A stretch of DNA of 64,000 bases, taken from assembly GCF_000711885.1 (NCBI RefSeq), contig NZ_JONK01000004.1, positions 277,339 through 341,338 of the forward strand. The letters are read 5' to 3'. The DNA comes from Chromobacterium haemolyticum DSM 19808 (GTDB lineage: Bacteria; Pseudomonadota; Gammaproteobacteria; Burkholderiales; Chromobacteriaceae). The notes under the pieces were generated by a model. It was given only the letters and a program-made list of their open reading frames with translations. It was not told the origin of the DNA and did no database searches. The position numbers and the translations under genes are program-made. Shown here one piece after another: positions 29,953 to 38,216 of this stretch; the stretch's first letter is position 1; the number at the start of each line of letters is the position of its first letter.

Positions 29953-30240
29953 TTAAGCCTTATCGGCTTTTCCGTCTAGCTTCCCGTCAATGCGGTCAAG
30001 CTTCAGGAACACAGCATCAATGGCTTTGCTAAGCGCTTCTATAGCTTTGCTTAATTCGTTGCTAGTGACGTAATGCTCGGCAACATATAATTTGTGCGCA
30101 GCAAGTTCTTTTTGCAATTCAGCTATTTCAGCACTGTTTTTCCTGCTGTCATCTTTCGAGCTGTTGAATAAGTACCAAACAACTGTTCCAGCGCCGCCGG
30201 CCGCAGTACATCCAATTGTTGCGAGAGAAGCCCAGTCCAT
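29953..30240 (-). CDS. small phage membrane protein with coiled coil
   Basis: 95 residues, ATG at 30240. One membrane helix (LATIGCTAAGGAGTVVWYLF, residues 6-25), then a charged coiled coil to the end with the repeat LSKAIEALSKAIDA. It lies between two strong terminators, so it has its own promoter or relies on read-through. It could be a lysis regulator or second holin; nothing decides. Confidence 0.6.
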   Translation of the reverse strand: MDWASLATIGCTAAGGAGTVVWYLFNSSKDDSRKNSAEIAELQKELAAHKLYVAEHYVTSNELSKAIEALSKAIDAVFLKLDRIDGKLDGKADKA

Positions 30241-30255
30241 TTATCCTCCGCGGGC

Positions 30256-30288
30256 GTAAAAAAAACCCGCGCGCGGCGGGCTGTTTTC
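30256..30288 (-). terminator. intrinsic terminator at the end of the structural gene run
   Basis: On the minus strand CCCGC-CGCGC-GCGGG is followed by eight T residues. It stands between the tail-fibre assembly gene and the small membrane protein. Confidence 0.8.
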
Positions 30289-30304
30289 TAATTTATGTAC
30301 CGGA

Positions 30305-31021
30305 TCAGTTCCAATTAACCGCCTGTACGGCTGCCACCGTTTTTGCGGCCTGGACTTGCTGCACCAGCGTACTGTACTGTTGCTGCTGCGCAGTGCGCCA
30401 TGCATTCAAGTCTGCAAGCACTTGCAGCATCTGCGCCTGTGTGTGCTGCACAAGCGGCGGGTTTTGCATCTGTGCTGGGCTGCAGTAGATGTAATACGCG
30501 GACGGCGGGTTACTAGATTGACTTGCTGCAAACTGAATTTGCAGGTTGATCTGATCTGTTTGAAGCGATCCGTAATGGTTGGGTTTCCCCAGCGCGCTAG
30601 ATATGAATCCGGCAGTGATGGCAGACTGACATGCAAATTGCAGTATCTGGAGCTGAGATTGCACCGCAGCTGTTAGAGCGCCAGGACCTACTGACCACTT
30701 GTCTTTTGACCACACTCCAAACGGCGGCGGAGGCAGTGGAGTCGCAGCAAGGCTCTCCAGCGTATCACCAAGCTCGGCACAAACTGGCTGCGCCGTCGCA
30801 GTACTCCAGAGCGGGACGCCACGAAAGTCTGGCACAAGTGTCCACGCGCCTGCGGCATATACAGCAGATTGGTTGCCTGAAGCTTCTGGCGGGGCTTCTT
30901 CTGTTGAGTTTGCGGGCATCAGCCAGACTACGTTTTTGTCTAATGGCGATTGAAATGCCGTTGTTTCGCCGGCGAAAATGCCCGTCTTCGGGTCATATGA
31001 ATATACGGTTTTTGCAGGCAC
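30305..31021 (-). CDS. tail fibre assembly-like protein (DUF4376-like C-terminus)
   Basis: 238 residues, ATG at 31021. The N-terminal half (YSYDPKTGIFAGETTAFQSP) is like tail fibre assembly proteins. The C-terminal part, with CQSAITAGFISSALGKPNHY, DQINLQIQ and a last helix with PLVQHTQAQMLQVLADLNAW, has the DUF4376 layout. It follows the fibre gene by nine bases, the normal position for a fibre chaperone. Confidence 0.75.
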   Translation of the reverse strand: MPAKTVYSYDPKTGIFAGETTAFQSPLDKNVVWLMPANSTEEAPPEASGNQSAVYAAGAWTLVPDFRGVPLWSTATAQPVCAELGDTLESLAATPLPPPPFGVWSKDKWSVGPGALTAAVQSQLQILQFACQSAITAGFISSALGKPNHYGSLQTDQINLQIQFAASQSSNPPSAYYIYCSPAQMQNPPLVQHTQAQMLQVLADLNAWRTAQQQQYSTLVQQVQAAKTVAAVQAVNWN

Positions 31022-31030
31022 ACTATCTCC

Positions 31031-32575
31031 TTAATATTTGATGCATGCGAGTAGCGCCACGTTCACAGGACGGTTTTCACTTGCAGTCGGGACGACACGA
31101 GAGACATCAAAACCCATTAACGACGGACCAGAATTAGGACCCGCCCCGTCTGCGATTGGGAGTGAATAATTGTTGCCGTTTATAGTGAACGGCCCGGTGG
31201 CCGTCACTTGTTCGCCTAGGAACTGCGAAACACCGCCAGGAGTTGAAATCGAGCCTGTTATGTTCCGAATGGCATCATTTTGCCAGCTTCCTAAAGTTCG
31301 ACCTGGGTCTACGTTGCGCCCATTATCTACTCCGCGCAAAAACACCCCTCGCAAATCCGGGACGTTAAATGTCGTTGATCCGTCTCCGGCGCCGTGGGTT
31401 ACTCCAATTGCACTGAAAAGATTTGCGTATGTTGATCGCGAAATTGCGGAGCCGTCCGCAGCAATCCATCCGGTTGGCGGGGTTGATCTAGCAAAATGAA
31501 CCACACTGCCAGGCGCAATAACTGCACTGGTAGCACTGTTCAATTGGCTAAGGTTCACTGCATGGGAATTTTGAGTTGCATTTGCAACAGAAAATACTTG
31601 AGTGGCAGAGCCAGTTAATGCCGCAGCATCAGTGATGCCAAAGCCAGCCAGAGTTGTTGGTTTATTTGTTATGTCACCCCAAGCATTAGCGTCAAGCCGT
31701 TTCCACGACGACCATGCTGATTTTGCCCAGCCCCCCCTATACCAAACCTCTCCACTGTTTGCCATGTATAGTTGGCCGATGGCGTTAAATTCAAAAGCAT
31801 TGGCAACCAGTAATACCCCGTATCGATAAGCGCTCGGCATGTTTGCGCCGCTGCCATTTTGCACATCATAAACTCCTGGGGATGTGAGAGTATTCCAGTC
31901 TTGAGTCGTAATCCCCACAGAATTCTTCAAAGGCAGTGCGTCAGTAATTCCGTATCCCGCCAAGGTAGTAGCAATGCCAGCTTTGCTGGATAGGGCGCTG
32001 TTAAGCTGCCCTAAATTAACAGCATGGCTATTTTGCGTTGCAGCCGCCACCTGCGAAGCCCCGCCAGTGCACACGAGAAGAACGTATGAGCCGCCAGAAC
32101 CAACACTGCTATTCCACTGAGCCCAGCAGTCGCCATTAGCGGCAATCTCACCGCCCTGTAGGGCGGAGTGCGCGCCACCGACAAAAGGAACCGATCCGAT
32201 GCCGTCGTTCAGCGTGCTGGCGCCTGTGTTTGCCGTTTTGGCCTTAAAGCGGATCACCTGGCCTTCGGTTCGAGAGGTAAACGCCGGCGTGAAATTGACA
32301 ACGTAGGTGTTTGCCGTGCCGGTATCCAGCGCGAACGGCGCGCCTTGGGATTGAATCGCGAGCGCAAGTTGATTCAATTTCCCTTTCGTCAAAGTTTGCC
32401 CACTGGCGCTTACCGCATTACACAACTCCATCATGACAGTGTTGAACCACTCTGCAGGGACAATGGTCGGCGCCTGACCTGTTGCCGGATTGCCATCCGT
32501 AAAAAAACCCGGCGTTCCCGGGTTTGATATGGTTGGCAGTTGCGTTGCCGCAGTAGAGTTGTCGATCTGGAACAT
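31031..32575 (-). CDS. phage tail fibre protein with tail-collar domain
   Basis: 514 residues from the ATG at 32575 (MFQIDNSTAATQLPTISNPG). The N-terminus should attach to the baseplate. The shaft has two copies of ATQNSHAVNL-x-QLNSA and of TTLAG-x-GITDA. Near residue 370 the tail-collar signature appears (PPTGWIAADGSAISRSTYAN ... FNVPDLRGVFLRGVD). It probably determines host binding. The base composition is more AT-rich than in its neighbours, as is common in exchanged fibre genes. Confidence 0.85.
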   Translation of the reverse strand: MFQIDNSTAATQLPTISNPGTPGFFTDGNPATGQAPTIVPAEWFNTVMMELCNAVSASGQTLTKGKLNQLALAIQSQGAPFALDTGTANTYVVNFTPAFTSRTEGQVIRFKAKTANTGASTLNDGIGSVPFVGGAHSALQGGEIAANGDCWAQWNSSVGSGGSYVLLVCTGGASQVAAATQNSHAVNLGQLNSALSSKAGIATTLAGYGITDALPLKNSVGITTQDWNTLTSPGVYDVQNGSGANMPSAYRYGVLLVANAFEFNAIGQLYMANSGEVWYRGGWAKSAWSSWKRLDANAWGDITNKPTTLAGFGITDAAALTGSATQVFSVANATQNSHAVNLSQLNSATSAVIAPGSVVHFARSTPPTGWIAADGSAISRSTYANLFSAIGVTHGAGDGSTTFNVPDLRGVFLRGVDNGRNVDPGRTLGSWQNDAIRNITGSISTPGGVSQFLGEQVTATGPFTINGNNYSLPIADGAGPNSGPSLMGFDVSRVVPTASENRPVNVALLACIKY

Positions 32576-32582
32576 GGTTTCC

Positions 32583-33182
32583 TCACATGGAATATCTGAA
32601 CTGCAGGATGGTGTGAGCTGGTGCAATGCGTTGCAGAATGGACTGCAGAATGGCATTACCCCAAACAGAAAGCGGTTCGCCCGATGCGCTGGCGCCGGCA
32701 GCGAAGTGGTTTATGGTGTTGCTGGCAGCGGTGATGGACCAGGTATGGTGCCAATCCACTGAGCCAACCGCCTGGCCGCTACTACTTTGCCCACAACGGA
32801 ATGGCGCGTAATTGGTGACGGTAATGGAAAACCCCAAGCCAGCGGCCACCGACTGGTAGTACGCCGCGGACTGGCCGCCCGTGGCGGTCAGCTTGGCTAC
32901 AACCTGTTGGCGCCTACCGGCAATCGTGGTTGCAAGCCCCAAGATCGGATCGGGAAGGCCCAGCGCGGCTTCCCATTCGGGAAGAAGTTCTGTTGACGAT
33001 GCCGGGAACGCGTCCACCAGCAGGTTGTTGATCCGGCTATGGGTGCGGCCGTAAATCTGAGCTAGTGCCAGCGCCACCTTGGACTGCACAGCATTTGGAT
33101 CGTGTGGCCACACACGGCCGCGCGGCAGCAAACGCTGCAGCGCGCCTTGGTAATCCAGGGCGGTGTAATTGGGGAGCGGCAT
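32583..33182 (-). CDS. baseplate wedge protein, Mu gp48-like (DUF2313, YmfQ)
   Basis: 199 residues, ATG at 33182. The start YTALDYQGALQRLLPRGRVW is the hallmark of DUF2313 tail proteins. It follows gp47-like by six bases and precedes the fibre, as in Mu. It would connect baseplate wedge and fibre. Confidence 0.88.
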   Translation of the reverse strand: MPLPNYTALDYQGALQRLLPRGRVWPHDPNAVQSKVALALAQIYGRTHSRINNLLVDAFPASSTELLPEWEAALGLPDPILGLATTIAGRRQQVVAKLTATGGQSAAYYQSVAAGLGFSITVTNYAPFRCGQSSSGQAVGSVDWHHTWSITAASNTINHFAAGASASGEPLSVWGNAILQSILQRIAPAHTILQFRYSM

Positions 33183-33188
33183 AGAACC

Positions 33189-34325
33189 TCACTGCCAGGT
33201 GATAGTGCCCAACACAGGCAAATTGCCTACCGGGCTGGTAATGTCGGAGCCGGACGGCGAGACTACGATAAAGTCGCTAACGCCTGAAACCGTGGAGATG
33301 GCGGACCAGATCAATTGCAGCTGGATGGTGCCGCCAGGCCTTCCGTACTGAAAGAAAACTCCGGATATGGCCAACGCGACGGCAGCTTGTGACGCCATCG
33401 GCACCCCTTTGATTGTGAACGGAACGGACTGAGCAATAGGCGCCACCACGTAAACCAGCGCAGTCACGGGTTGTAATGGCGCAATCGAGTTGGCGACCAT
33501 GAGCTGATCACCCGTAGCCACCACGCCACGCGGTATCCCGCCCGGCCCCTGGTCAAATTGGGATACCCCATTACTTCCCACCGGGAACCCTCCATTTGCG
33601 GATTCCGCGCCATCCAGCATGACGTACACCACCACCGTGCCGGCGCCGAATCCATTCGGCGCGCACCACGCGCGCGTGACGCCCGGCACTGCCAGCGCCC
33701 ACATCTCATAATCGCTACGCGCGCCGCCCTGCGGAGTGGATTGCCACGCAGAAAGCACGCGGGCGCGATACGCTTCGTCATCTTCTAGATCTGCGCCGCC
33801 GGTCAGCGACGTGGCAGCGGAGCCGGCGGCTTGAATACCCGGCACAGACTGAGCAAGCGAGAGGAGTGTGCCAGCAGGGGCATTGCCTACTGCGCCCACT
33901 AATCCAGCCGGGTCGGCGACGGCGGAGATCGGAACGGTTACCGTGCCACTCGATCCGACCGCGCCGTCACTGGTGACGGTATATTGCTGGCCATCGCCAC
34001 GATTGATTAGTGTGCCGGCCGGCAATGTTTTGTTGACTTGCCCCGGGAATGTTGCAGAGCCGCTGGCTACGGTGGCCGGTTTGATGTAAACACCCTTCAT
34101 CGCCCCCCAGCCCTGCAAGAACTCTCCAGTAGCGGTCCACGGCGTGGATTGCTTGGCTACAAAGTCGATGTAGTCGTAATGGCCATAAGCCATGGCCGCC
34201 TGCGCGGCAGCCATTACGCCCAGGTTGCTGAACCGCAGCAGGCCATCGCCTCCGGGCACGGTGGCGGCAATATCCTGCGCCACCTGCTGGCGCAACGCGG
34301 TCAGTGTTGGTTTTGCATAGGGCAT
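33189..34325 (-). CDS. baseplate J-like protein, Mu gp47-like
   Basis: 378 residues from the ATG at 34325 (MPYAKPTLTALRQQVAQDIA), which overlaps the stop of the gp46-like gene; the frame is open eight codons further up. LEDDEAYRARVLSAWQSTPQGGARSDYEMWALAVPGV in the middle is the Baseplate_J pattern. A structural wedge protein of the contractile tail. Confidence 0.92.
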   Translation of the reverse strand: MPYAKPTLTALRQQVAQDIAATVPGGDGLLRFSNLGVMAAAQAAMAYGHYDYIDFVAKQSTPWTATGEFLQGWGAMKGVYIKPATVASGSATFPGQVNKTLPAGTLINRGDGQQYTVTSDGAVGSSGTVTVPISAVADPAGLVGAVGNAPAGTLLSLAQSVPGIQAAGSAATSLTGGADLEDDEAYRARVLSAWQSTPQGGARSDYEMWALAVPGVTRAWCAPNGFGAGTVVVYVMLDGAESANGGFPVGSNGVSQFDQGPGGIPRGVVATGDQLMVANSIAPLQPVTALVYVVAPIAQSVPFTIKGVPMASQAAVALAISGVFFQYGRPGGTIQLQLIWSAISTVSGVSDFIVVSPSGSDITSPVGNLPVLGTITWQ

Positions 34326-34759
34326 CAGTTCACTCCGTTCCAGGCCCACTTATATTGCAGGGATGTGCGCGCGCCGGCACTGTTGTAGGCCACAACCTGG
34401 GCGCCCAGCGTGGATGCCGCAACCCACTGCACCGTGATATCGAATTTGGCCACAACGCCATCATCGATGAGCCATTGCAGGGCCTCGGCGATATAGTCGC
34501 GCGCGCGATTGGCTGTCTCACGGGTTTGTTTGGCACGCTGCAGCAGCCATAGCCGCGAACCGATCGGTTTTGCATCGTCCAAGCACCAGCCTCTCGGGTC
34601 GCCACTGCCATCAGGCACGGCGTCATCCGGACCCGCGATGCGATCAGTGAACAGGCTGATCAGGATTGCGGACTGCAGATCATTGCCTGATAGCAGTCCT
34701 GGCCCCGCTTGGGCCCAGTCGCCATGCGTGCCGGCCACCCAGATTGTGGAGATATCCAT
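34325..34759 (-). CDS. baseplate protein, Mu gp46-like
   Basis: 144 residues, ATG at 34759. DDAVPDGSGDPRGWCLDD around residue 45 and GSRLWLLQRAKQ after it are the GP46 signatures. It sits between gp45-like and gp47-like with 2-base and 1-base junctions. Confidence 0.9.
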   Translation of the reverse strand: MDISTIWVAGTHGDWAQAGPGLLSGNDLQSAILISLFTDRIAGPDDAVPDGSGDPRGWCLDDAKPIGSRLWLLQRAKQTRETANRARDYIAEALQWLIDDGVVAKFDITVQWVAASTLGAQVVAYNSAGARTSLQYKWAWNGVN

Positions 34760-34761
34760 GC

Positions 34762-35370
34762 CTACTCCTGTTGGTTGGGGTGTTGGGTGGTGACCGTGGA
34801 TCCACCGCTTTGAACACCCTGTACGGCATGGTCGTGGCCGTTGTAGATGGCGCGCATCTGCGCCATGGAGTGCGCATTGCTGCCTGCATTGTCGGTGATG
34901 TCGCCCCCGGCCTTGATCTGTCCGCTGACATCCAGTTCGGGAGTGTTCAGCTGGACCTTGGTTGCAGCATTGACCGTCACTGTCGGCGCGTTATTCACGA
35001 TCAGCGGCAGGCCGGCGCCGTTGATCACGATGCCGGACCGGGTCAAATAGACCGACTGACCCTGGTTGTCGAAGATCGCCACTTCTCCGGGTTGAAGCCC
35101 CTTCATCCGGCTGCCTTGGTGATTGGTGGCCACCACCACGCCGTTGTTGCAGTCCCCCTGCGGGAACAGCACGATGGCGTCCGTGCCCACCGGTGGGTGA
35201 CTGGTAAACCCGAACTCAGCCGCGCGGCGCAAGTGGTCTCGTGTTTCGTCTGCGCCAAACTGCACCTGCAGGATTTGGATGGGTCCTGCGTCGTTGGCCG
35301 GCGCCGATATGCGTCCGCGCCCCAGCAGCATCCAGATGCGGCGTGCCAGGCGCTCAATTTGCTGAATCAT
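34762..35370 (-). CDS. baseplate spike protein, Mu gp45-like (gpV family)
   Basis: 202 residues, ATG at 35370. An OB-like start (IQILQVQFGADETRDHLRRA, EFGFTSHPPVGTDAIVLFPQ) is followed by a beta-rich stalk (VNNAPTVTVNAATKVQLNTP) and a C-terminal His-containing tip (SMAQMRAIYNGHDHAVQG) that may bind a metal. It would form the membrane-piercing spike. Confidence 0.9.
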   Translation of the reverse strand: MIQQIERLARRIWMLLGRGRISAPANDAGPIQILQVQFGADETRDHLRRAAEFGFTSHPPVGTDAIVLFPQGDCNNGVVVATNHQGSRMKGLQPGEVAIFDNQGQSVYLTRSGIVINGAGLPLIVNNAPTVTVNAATKVQLNTPELDVSGQIKAGGDITDNAGSNAHSMAQMRAIYNGHDHAVQGVQSGGSTVTTQHPNQQE

Positions 35371-36452
35371 GACTTGCCTCCATTGGCCACGCCGGCGACA
35401 ACATCGCGCTGAGTCGGGAACAGGTTCACCGGCTGTACCGAAAAAGCCTCAGGCGGCATCAGCACCAAATCAGCGTGTGTGCCGGTGGCGTCACGCCGAT
35501 AAGTCACATCCGATACCAGCCAGTTGACGCGTGGTACATGAACCGTCGGCGCGGTCAATGTCACTATCGTGTTGGGCTGCCACAGATTGCCGGCATCGTC
35601 GCGCCAACTATCCACTGTCACCGTTGCTTGCAGGCTCCGGCCGGCGCGGCGCGCCGCTTCCCAGTTGGTTCTAGCCTTGGTGATCTGGTAGTCGGTTGTG
35701 TCACCGGTTTCGGCAATGATGCTGCGCACGCGCAAGCGTGGCACTCCGGGATCCGTGACGATGGCAATCACATCCGGGCCCGTGCCGGCATCGCTCATCG
35801 TGTCCATCGGTAAGCTGCGGCCAATGTATTGGCTGAACCGCTGCGACATAGACCAGCGCATGGCGATGGACTCGATGTTGACGCCCTCGGCGAGGACGGG
35901 ATAACGCTGGCCGGCTGCTGGGTGCATGGCTTGCGATAGACGCAGCGAACCGTCAGGGCTTTCGTAAATCAGCATCTGGCTGTTGCGCGCCACCGGCTCC
36001 AGGATGTTGTAAGGGGTCTCGCCCCACTGAAGTTGCCACACCGGGACCGCCGCGCCGGCGCCCACGTCGGATGTCACATCGATCCCGTATGGCGTGGCCA
36101 GCTTGATGGCCATCGCCAGTGGGGTGATGTTGGTCATCTGGCAGCCCTGGTAGAAATGGCTGCAGTCCACCAGGTCCTGGCATTTGCCGCGTCCGCTCAC
36201 GGCGATGGAGTGAGTCGACGCATTCAGCGTGGGTGTGAAATCATCCACATACCCTGTCACCACCACATCGGTGCCCAGCAGCACCTGCACCGGATCACCT
36301 GGATAGAGCAGCAATTTCCCAAACTCGCCGGGGAAGCGCTCGGTCATGCTGATATTAAAGCCAGAAGGAAACCGCTCAATCCCGCGAACGACGGTGATCG
36401 ATGTCCATCCCGATATGCGTTGTCCATTGGTAACCAGGGTAAGATCGTCCAT
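35367..36452 (-). CDS. baseplate hub protein, Mu gp44-like (phage late control D family)
   Basis: 361 residues, ATG at 36452. The start LTLVTNGQRISGWTSITVVR and VVVTGYVDDFTPTLNASTHS around residue 65 are typical of gp44/gpD hub proteins. It overlaps the spike gene by four bases. It forms the trimeric hub that carries the spike. Confidence 0.9.
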   Translation of the reverse strand: MDDLTLVTNGQRISGWTSITVVRGIERFPSGFNISMTERFPGEFGKLLLYPGDPVQVLLGTDVVVTGYVDDFTPTLNASTHSIAVSGRGKCQDLVDCSHFYQGCQMTNITPLAMAIKLATPYGIDVTSDVGAGAAVPVWQLQWGETPYNILEPVARNSQMLIYESPDGSLRLSQAMHPAAGQRYPVLAEGVNIESIAMRWSMSQRFSQYIGRSLPMDTMSDAGTGPDVIAIVTDPGVPRLRVRSIIAETGDTTDYQITKARTNWEAARRAGRSLQATVTVDSWRDDAGNLWQPNTIVTLTAPTVHVPRVNWLVSDVTYRRDATGTHADLVLMPPEAFSVQPVNLFPTQRDVVAGVANGGKS

Positions 36453-36484
36453 ACTCTCAACTCGATGTCATGACGGAGGCCGCA

Positions 36485-36793
36485 ATGATTGGATTTTTGT
36501 TGGTAATGGTGATGGCTGACGGATGGCAAGGTGGCGTGGTGCCGCAGGGAATCTACAAGACCGAGGCCGAATGTCAGCAGGCTGGCCCGCGCTGGGTGCT
36601 CCACAACAACAACATCGGCCACCCCTCAACGTTCTACTGCCAGAAGAAGGTGGTACCCAAAGGGCAAAGATGGAGCGAGGAGGGGATCACGCCGCAGATG
36701 CGCGAGAAGTGGTCAAAGCAGCAAGCCGAGAAGTACAAAAACATTACCTACCCCATGCCGGAAAATCCAATTTCTACTGAGCCAGCGCCTTGA
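36485..36793 (+). CDS. small exported or membrane-anchored protein on the opposite strand in the tail operon
   Basis: 102 residues from the ATG at 36485, with CGGAGG five bases upstream. A hydrophobic start (MIGFLLVMVMADGWQGG) could be a short signal or anchor. The rest is soluble and polar with two cysteines (AECQQAG, FYCQKKVV). It is the only plus-strand gene within 25 kb of minus-strand structural genes and overlaps the end of the gp43-like gene by 20 bases. It looks like a moron gene; function unknown. Confidence 0.65.
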   Translation: MIGFLLVMVMADGWQGGVVPQGIYKTEAECQQAGPRWVLHNNNIGHPSTFYCQKKVVPKGQRWSEEGITPQMREKWSKQQAEKYKNITYPMPENPISTEPAP

Positions 36794-38216
36794 ACTGCGT
36801 CGGCATGAACAGCGGATGGATGGCGCCGGCTTGTTTCGCCAGTTCCGTTGCGCGCGCTGGGTCACGATACAGCCGCTGGGCCAGCACCATCGATGGCATC
36901 GGCTGCGGGATCGCCACTTGCGTGATTCGCGCCAACGACCCGCCTCTTGCCGTCAAATCCGCAACCACCGCAGTGCGTAAATTGCGCAACGCCAGATAGC
37001 TGGCCATATCCCCCGCATCCGCAGCTGCTACCGCCTCGTTTTCCACCAACAGACCAACCCGTGCCCGCAATGCTGCTGCGTCGTCATAGCTAACCGGCTG
37101 ATAGTCGGCGACCGATCGGCACACACCAATGACCGACGCGCGGCGCATCATGGTCACGGTCAGTTGCTGGGCCGTGGTCATGGCTTTCCCCATGGGTGAG
37201 GTGTCGATGTTTTGCGGCATCGGCATCTGATGCAGGGCGGTCAGCACATTGATTGCGTCCATGGGGCTGATGCAGGACGCACATAGAGCCTGAACCGATT
37301 GCGTTACCGCGGTCGGCAACGGCTGGATGGCGGATGCCTGAGCACCCAGTCGGCCAGCGGCTGTTGCCACGGCGCCAGCGGCTACCGCGACGGTTTGACG
37401 CTGCACGGCACTGGCGGCGACTGCTCGGCGGGTGGGCGAGGGGGTTGGGCTACTGGGTGCAGCCACTCCGCGCGGATCACCGTAGCGATTGGCAAAGCTG
37501 TCCATGCGCTGCAGTTGGCCCGCAATGCCAGCAACCGAGTTGTAAATGCTCTTGGCTGCATTGACCACCTGGTTGATCCGAGTGACCCATTGCGCGGCGA
37601 CATTGACCACGGCTTGCACCACGGCGACGCCTTGCTTCACCTGACTGATCAGCCCGGCCACAAAATCAGCCTCAACGGACAGGCCGGCCTGGTCCGCCAG
37701 GTCGCGCAGCCAACTGGCGGTGTCCTGCTGCTCGCCCGGAAATTCGCGGTCTCCGGACTCGATGAACTGCATCGACAACTCGACATAGCGCCCCTGGTCC
37801 CAGCGCTCGGACACGCGCATCGGCCCCAAACTGACGTAAAGCGTTCCCAGTGTCGGATGGACCAGCTCGCCGCGGCCTTCCTGCTCGGCGGCGGCGATCA
37901 TCTGTTGCATCTGGCTGATGACATCGTCGCCAACCAGGAAGCCGATCATGTTGATGCGCCGGCCGCGCCGGCCCATGTCCTCCACCCACAGCACATCGCG
38001 GTTGGGATACTCGTGTTCGGCCAGCCGGCGACCGAACTCCCCATCGGAGGCCAGCACCGCAAACGGAATGCCGCGGTAGCTGGCCGGGCGCAGTTGATCC
38101 CAATATGACTGGCCACCCAGCCCCAACGCATTGGTTAGTTGGCCAGCAGCGGAGACAACGCCATCCAGCGCGCCGGCGGCTCGGCTGACTGTGTTCAAGA
38201 CGTCTTGGAAACTCAT
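36774..38216 (-). CDS. DNA circularisation / tail protein, Mu gp43-like
   Basis: 480 residues, ATG at 38216 overlapping the tape-measure stop. The N-terminal domain (LRPASYRGIPFAVLASDGEF, RRLAEHEYPNRDVLWVEDMG) is the family signature; the C-terminal part is Ala-rich and helical. Named for DNA circularisation in the databases, but in Mu-like phages its place between tape measure and hub marks it as a tail component. Confidence 0.88.
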   Translation of the reverse strand: MSFQDVLNTVSRAAGALDGVVSAAGQLTNALGLGGQSYWDQLRPASYRGIPFAVLASDGEFGRRLAEHEYPNRDVLWVEDMGRRGRRINMIGFLVGDDVISQMQQMIAAAEQEGRGELVHPTLGTLYVSLGPMRVSERWDQGRYVELSMQFIESGDREFPGEQQDTASWLRDLADQAGLSVEADFVAGLISQVKQGVAVVQAVVNVAAQWVTRINQVVNAAKSIYNSVAGIAGQLQRMDSFANRYGDPRGVAAPSSPTPSPTRRAVAASAVQRQTVAVAAGAVATAAGRLGAQASAIQPLPTAVTQSVQALCASCISPMDAINVLTALHQMPMPQNIDTSPMGKAMTTAQQLTVTMMRRASVIGVCRSVADYQPVSYDDAAALRARVGLLVENEAVAAADAGDMASYLALRNLRTAVVADLTARGGSLARITQVAIPQPMPSMVLAQRLYRDPARATELAKQAGAIHPLFMPTQFKALAQ

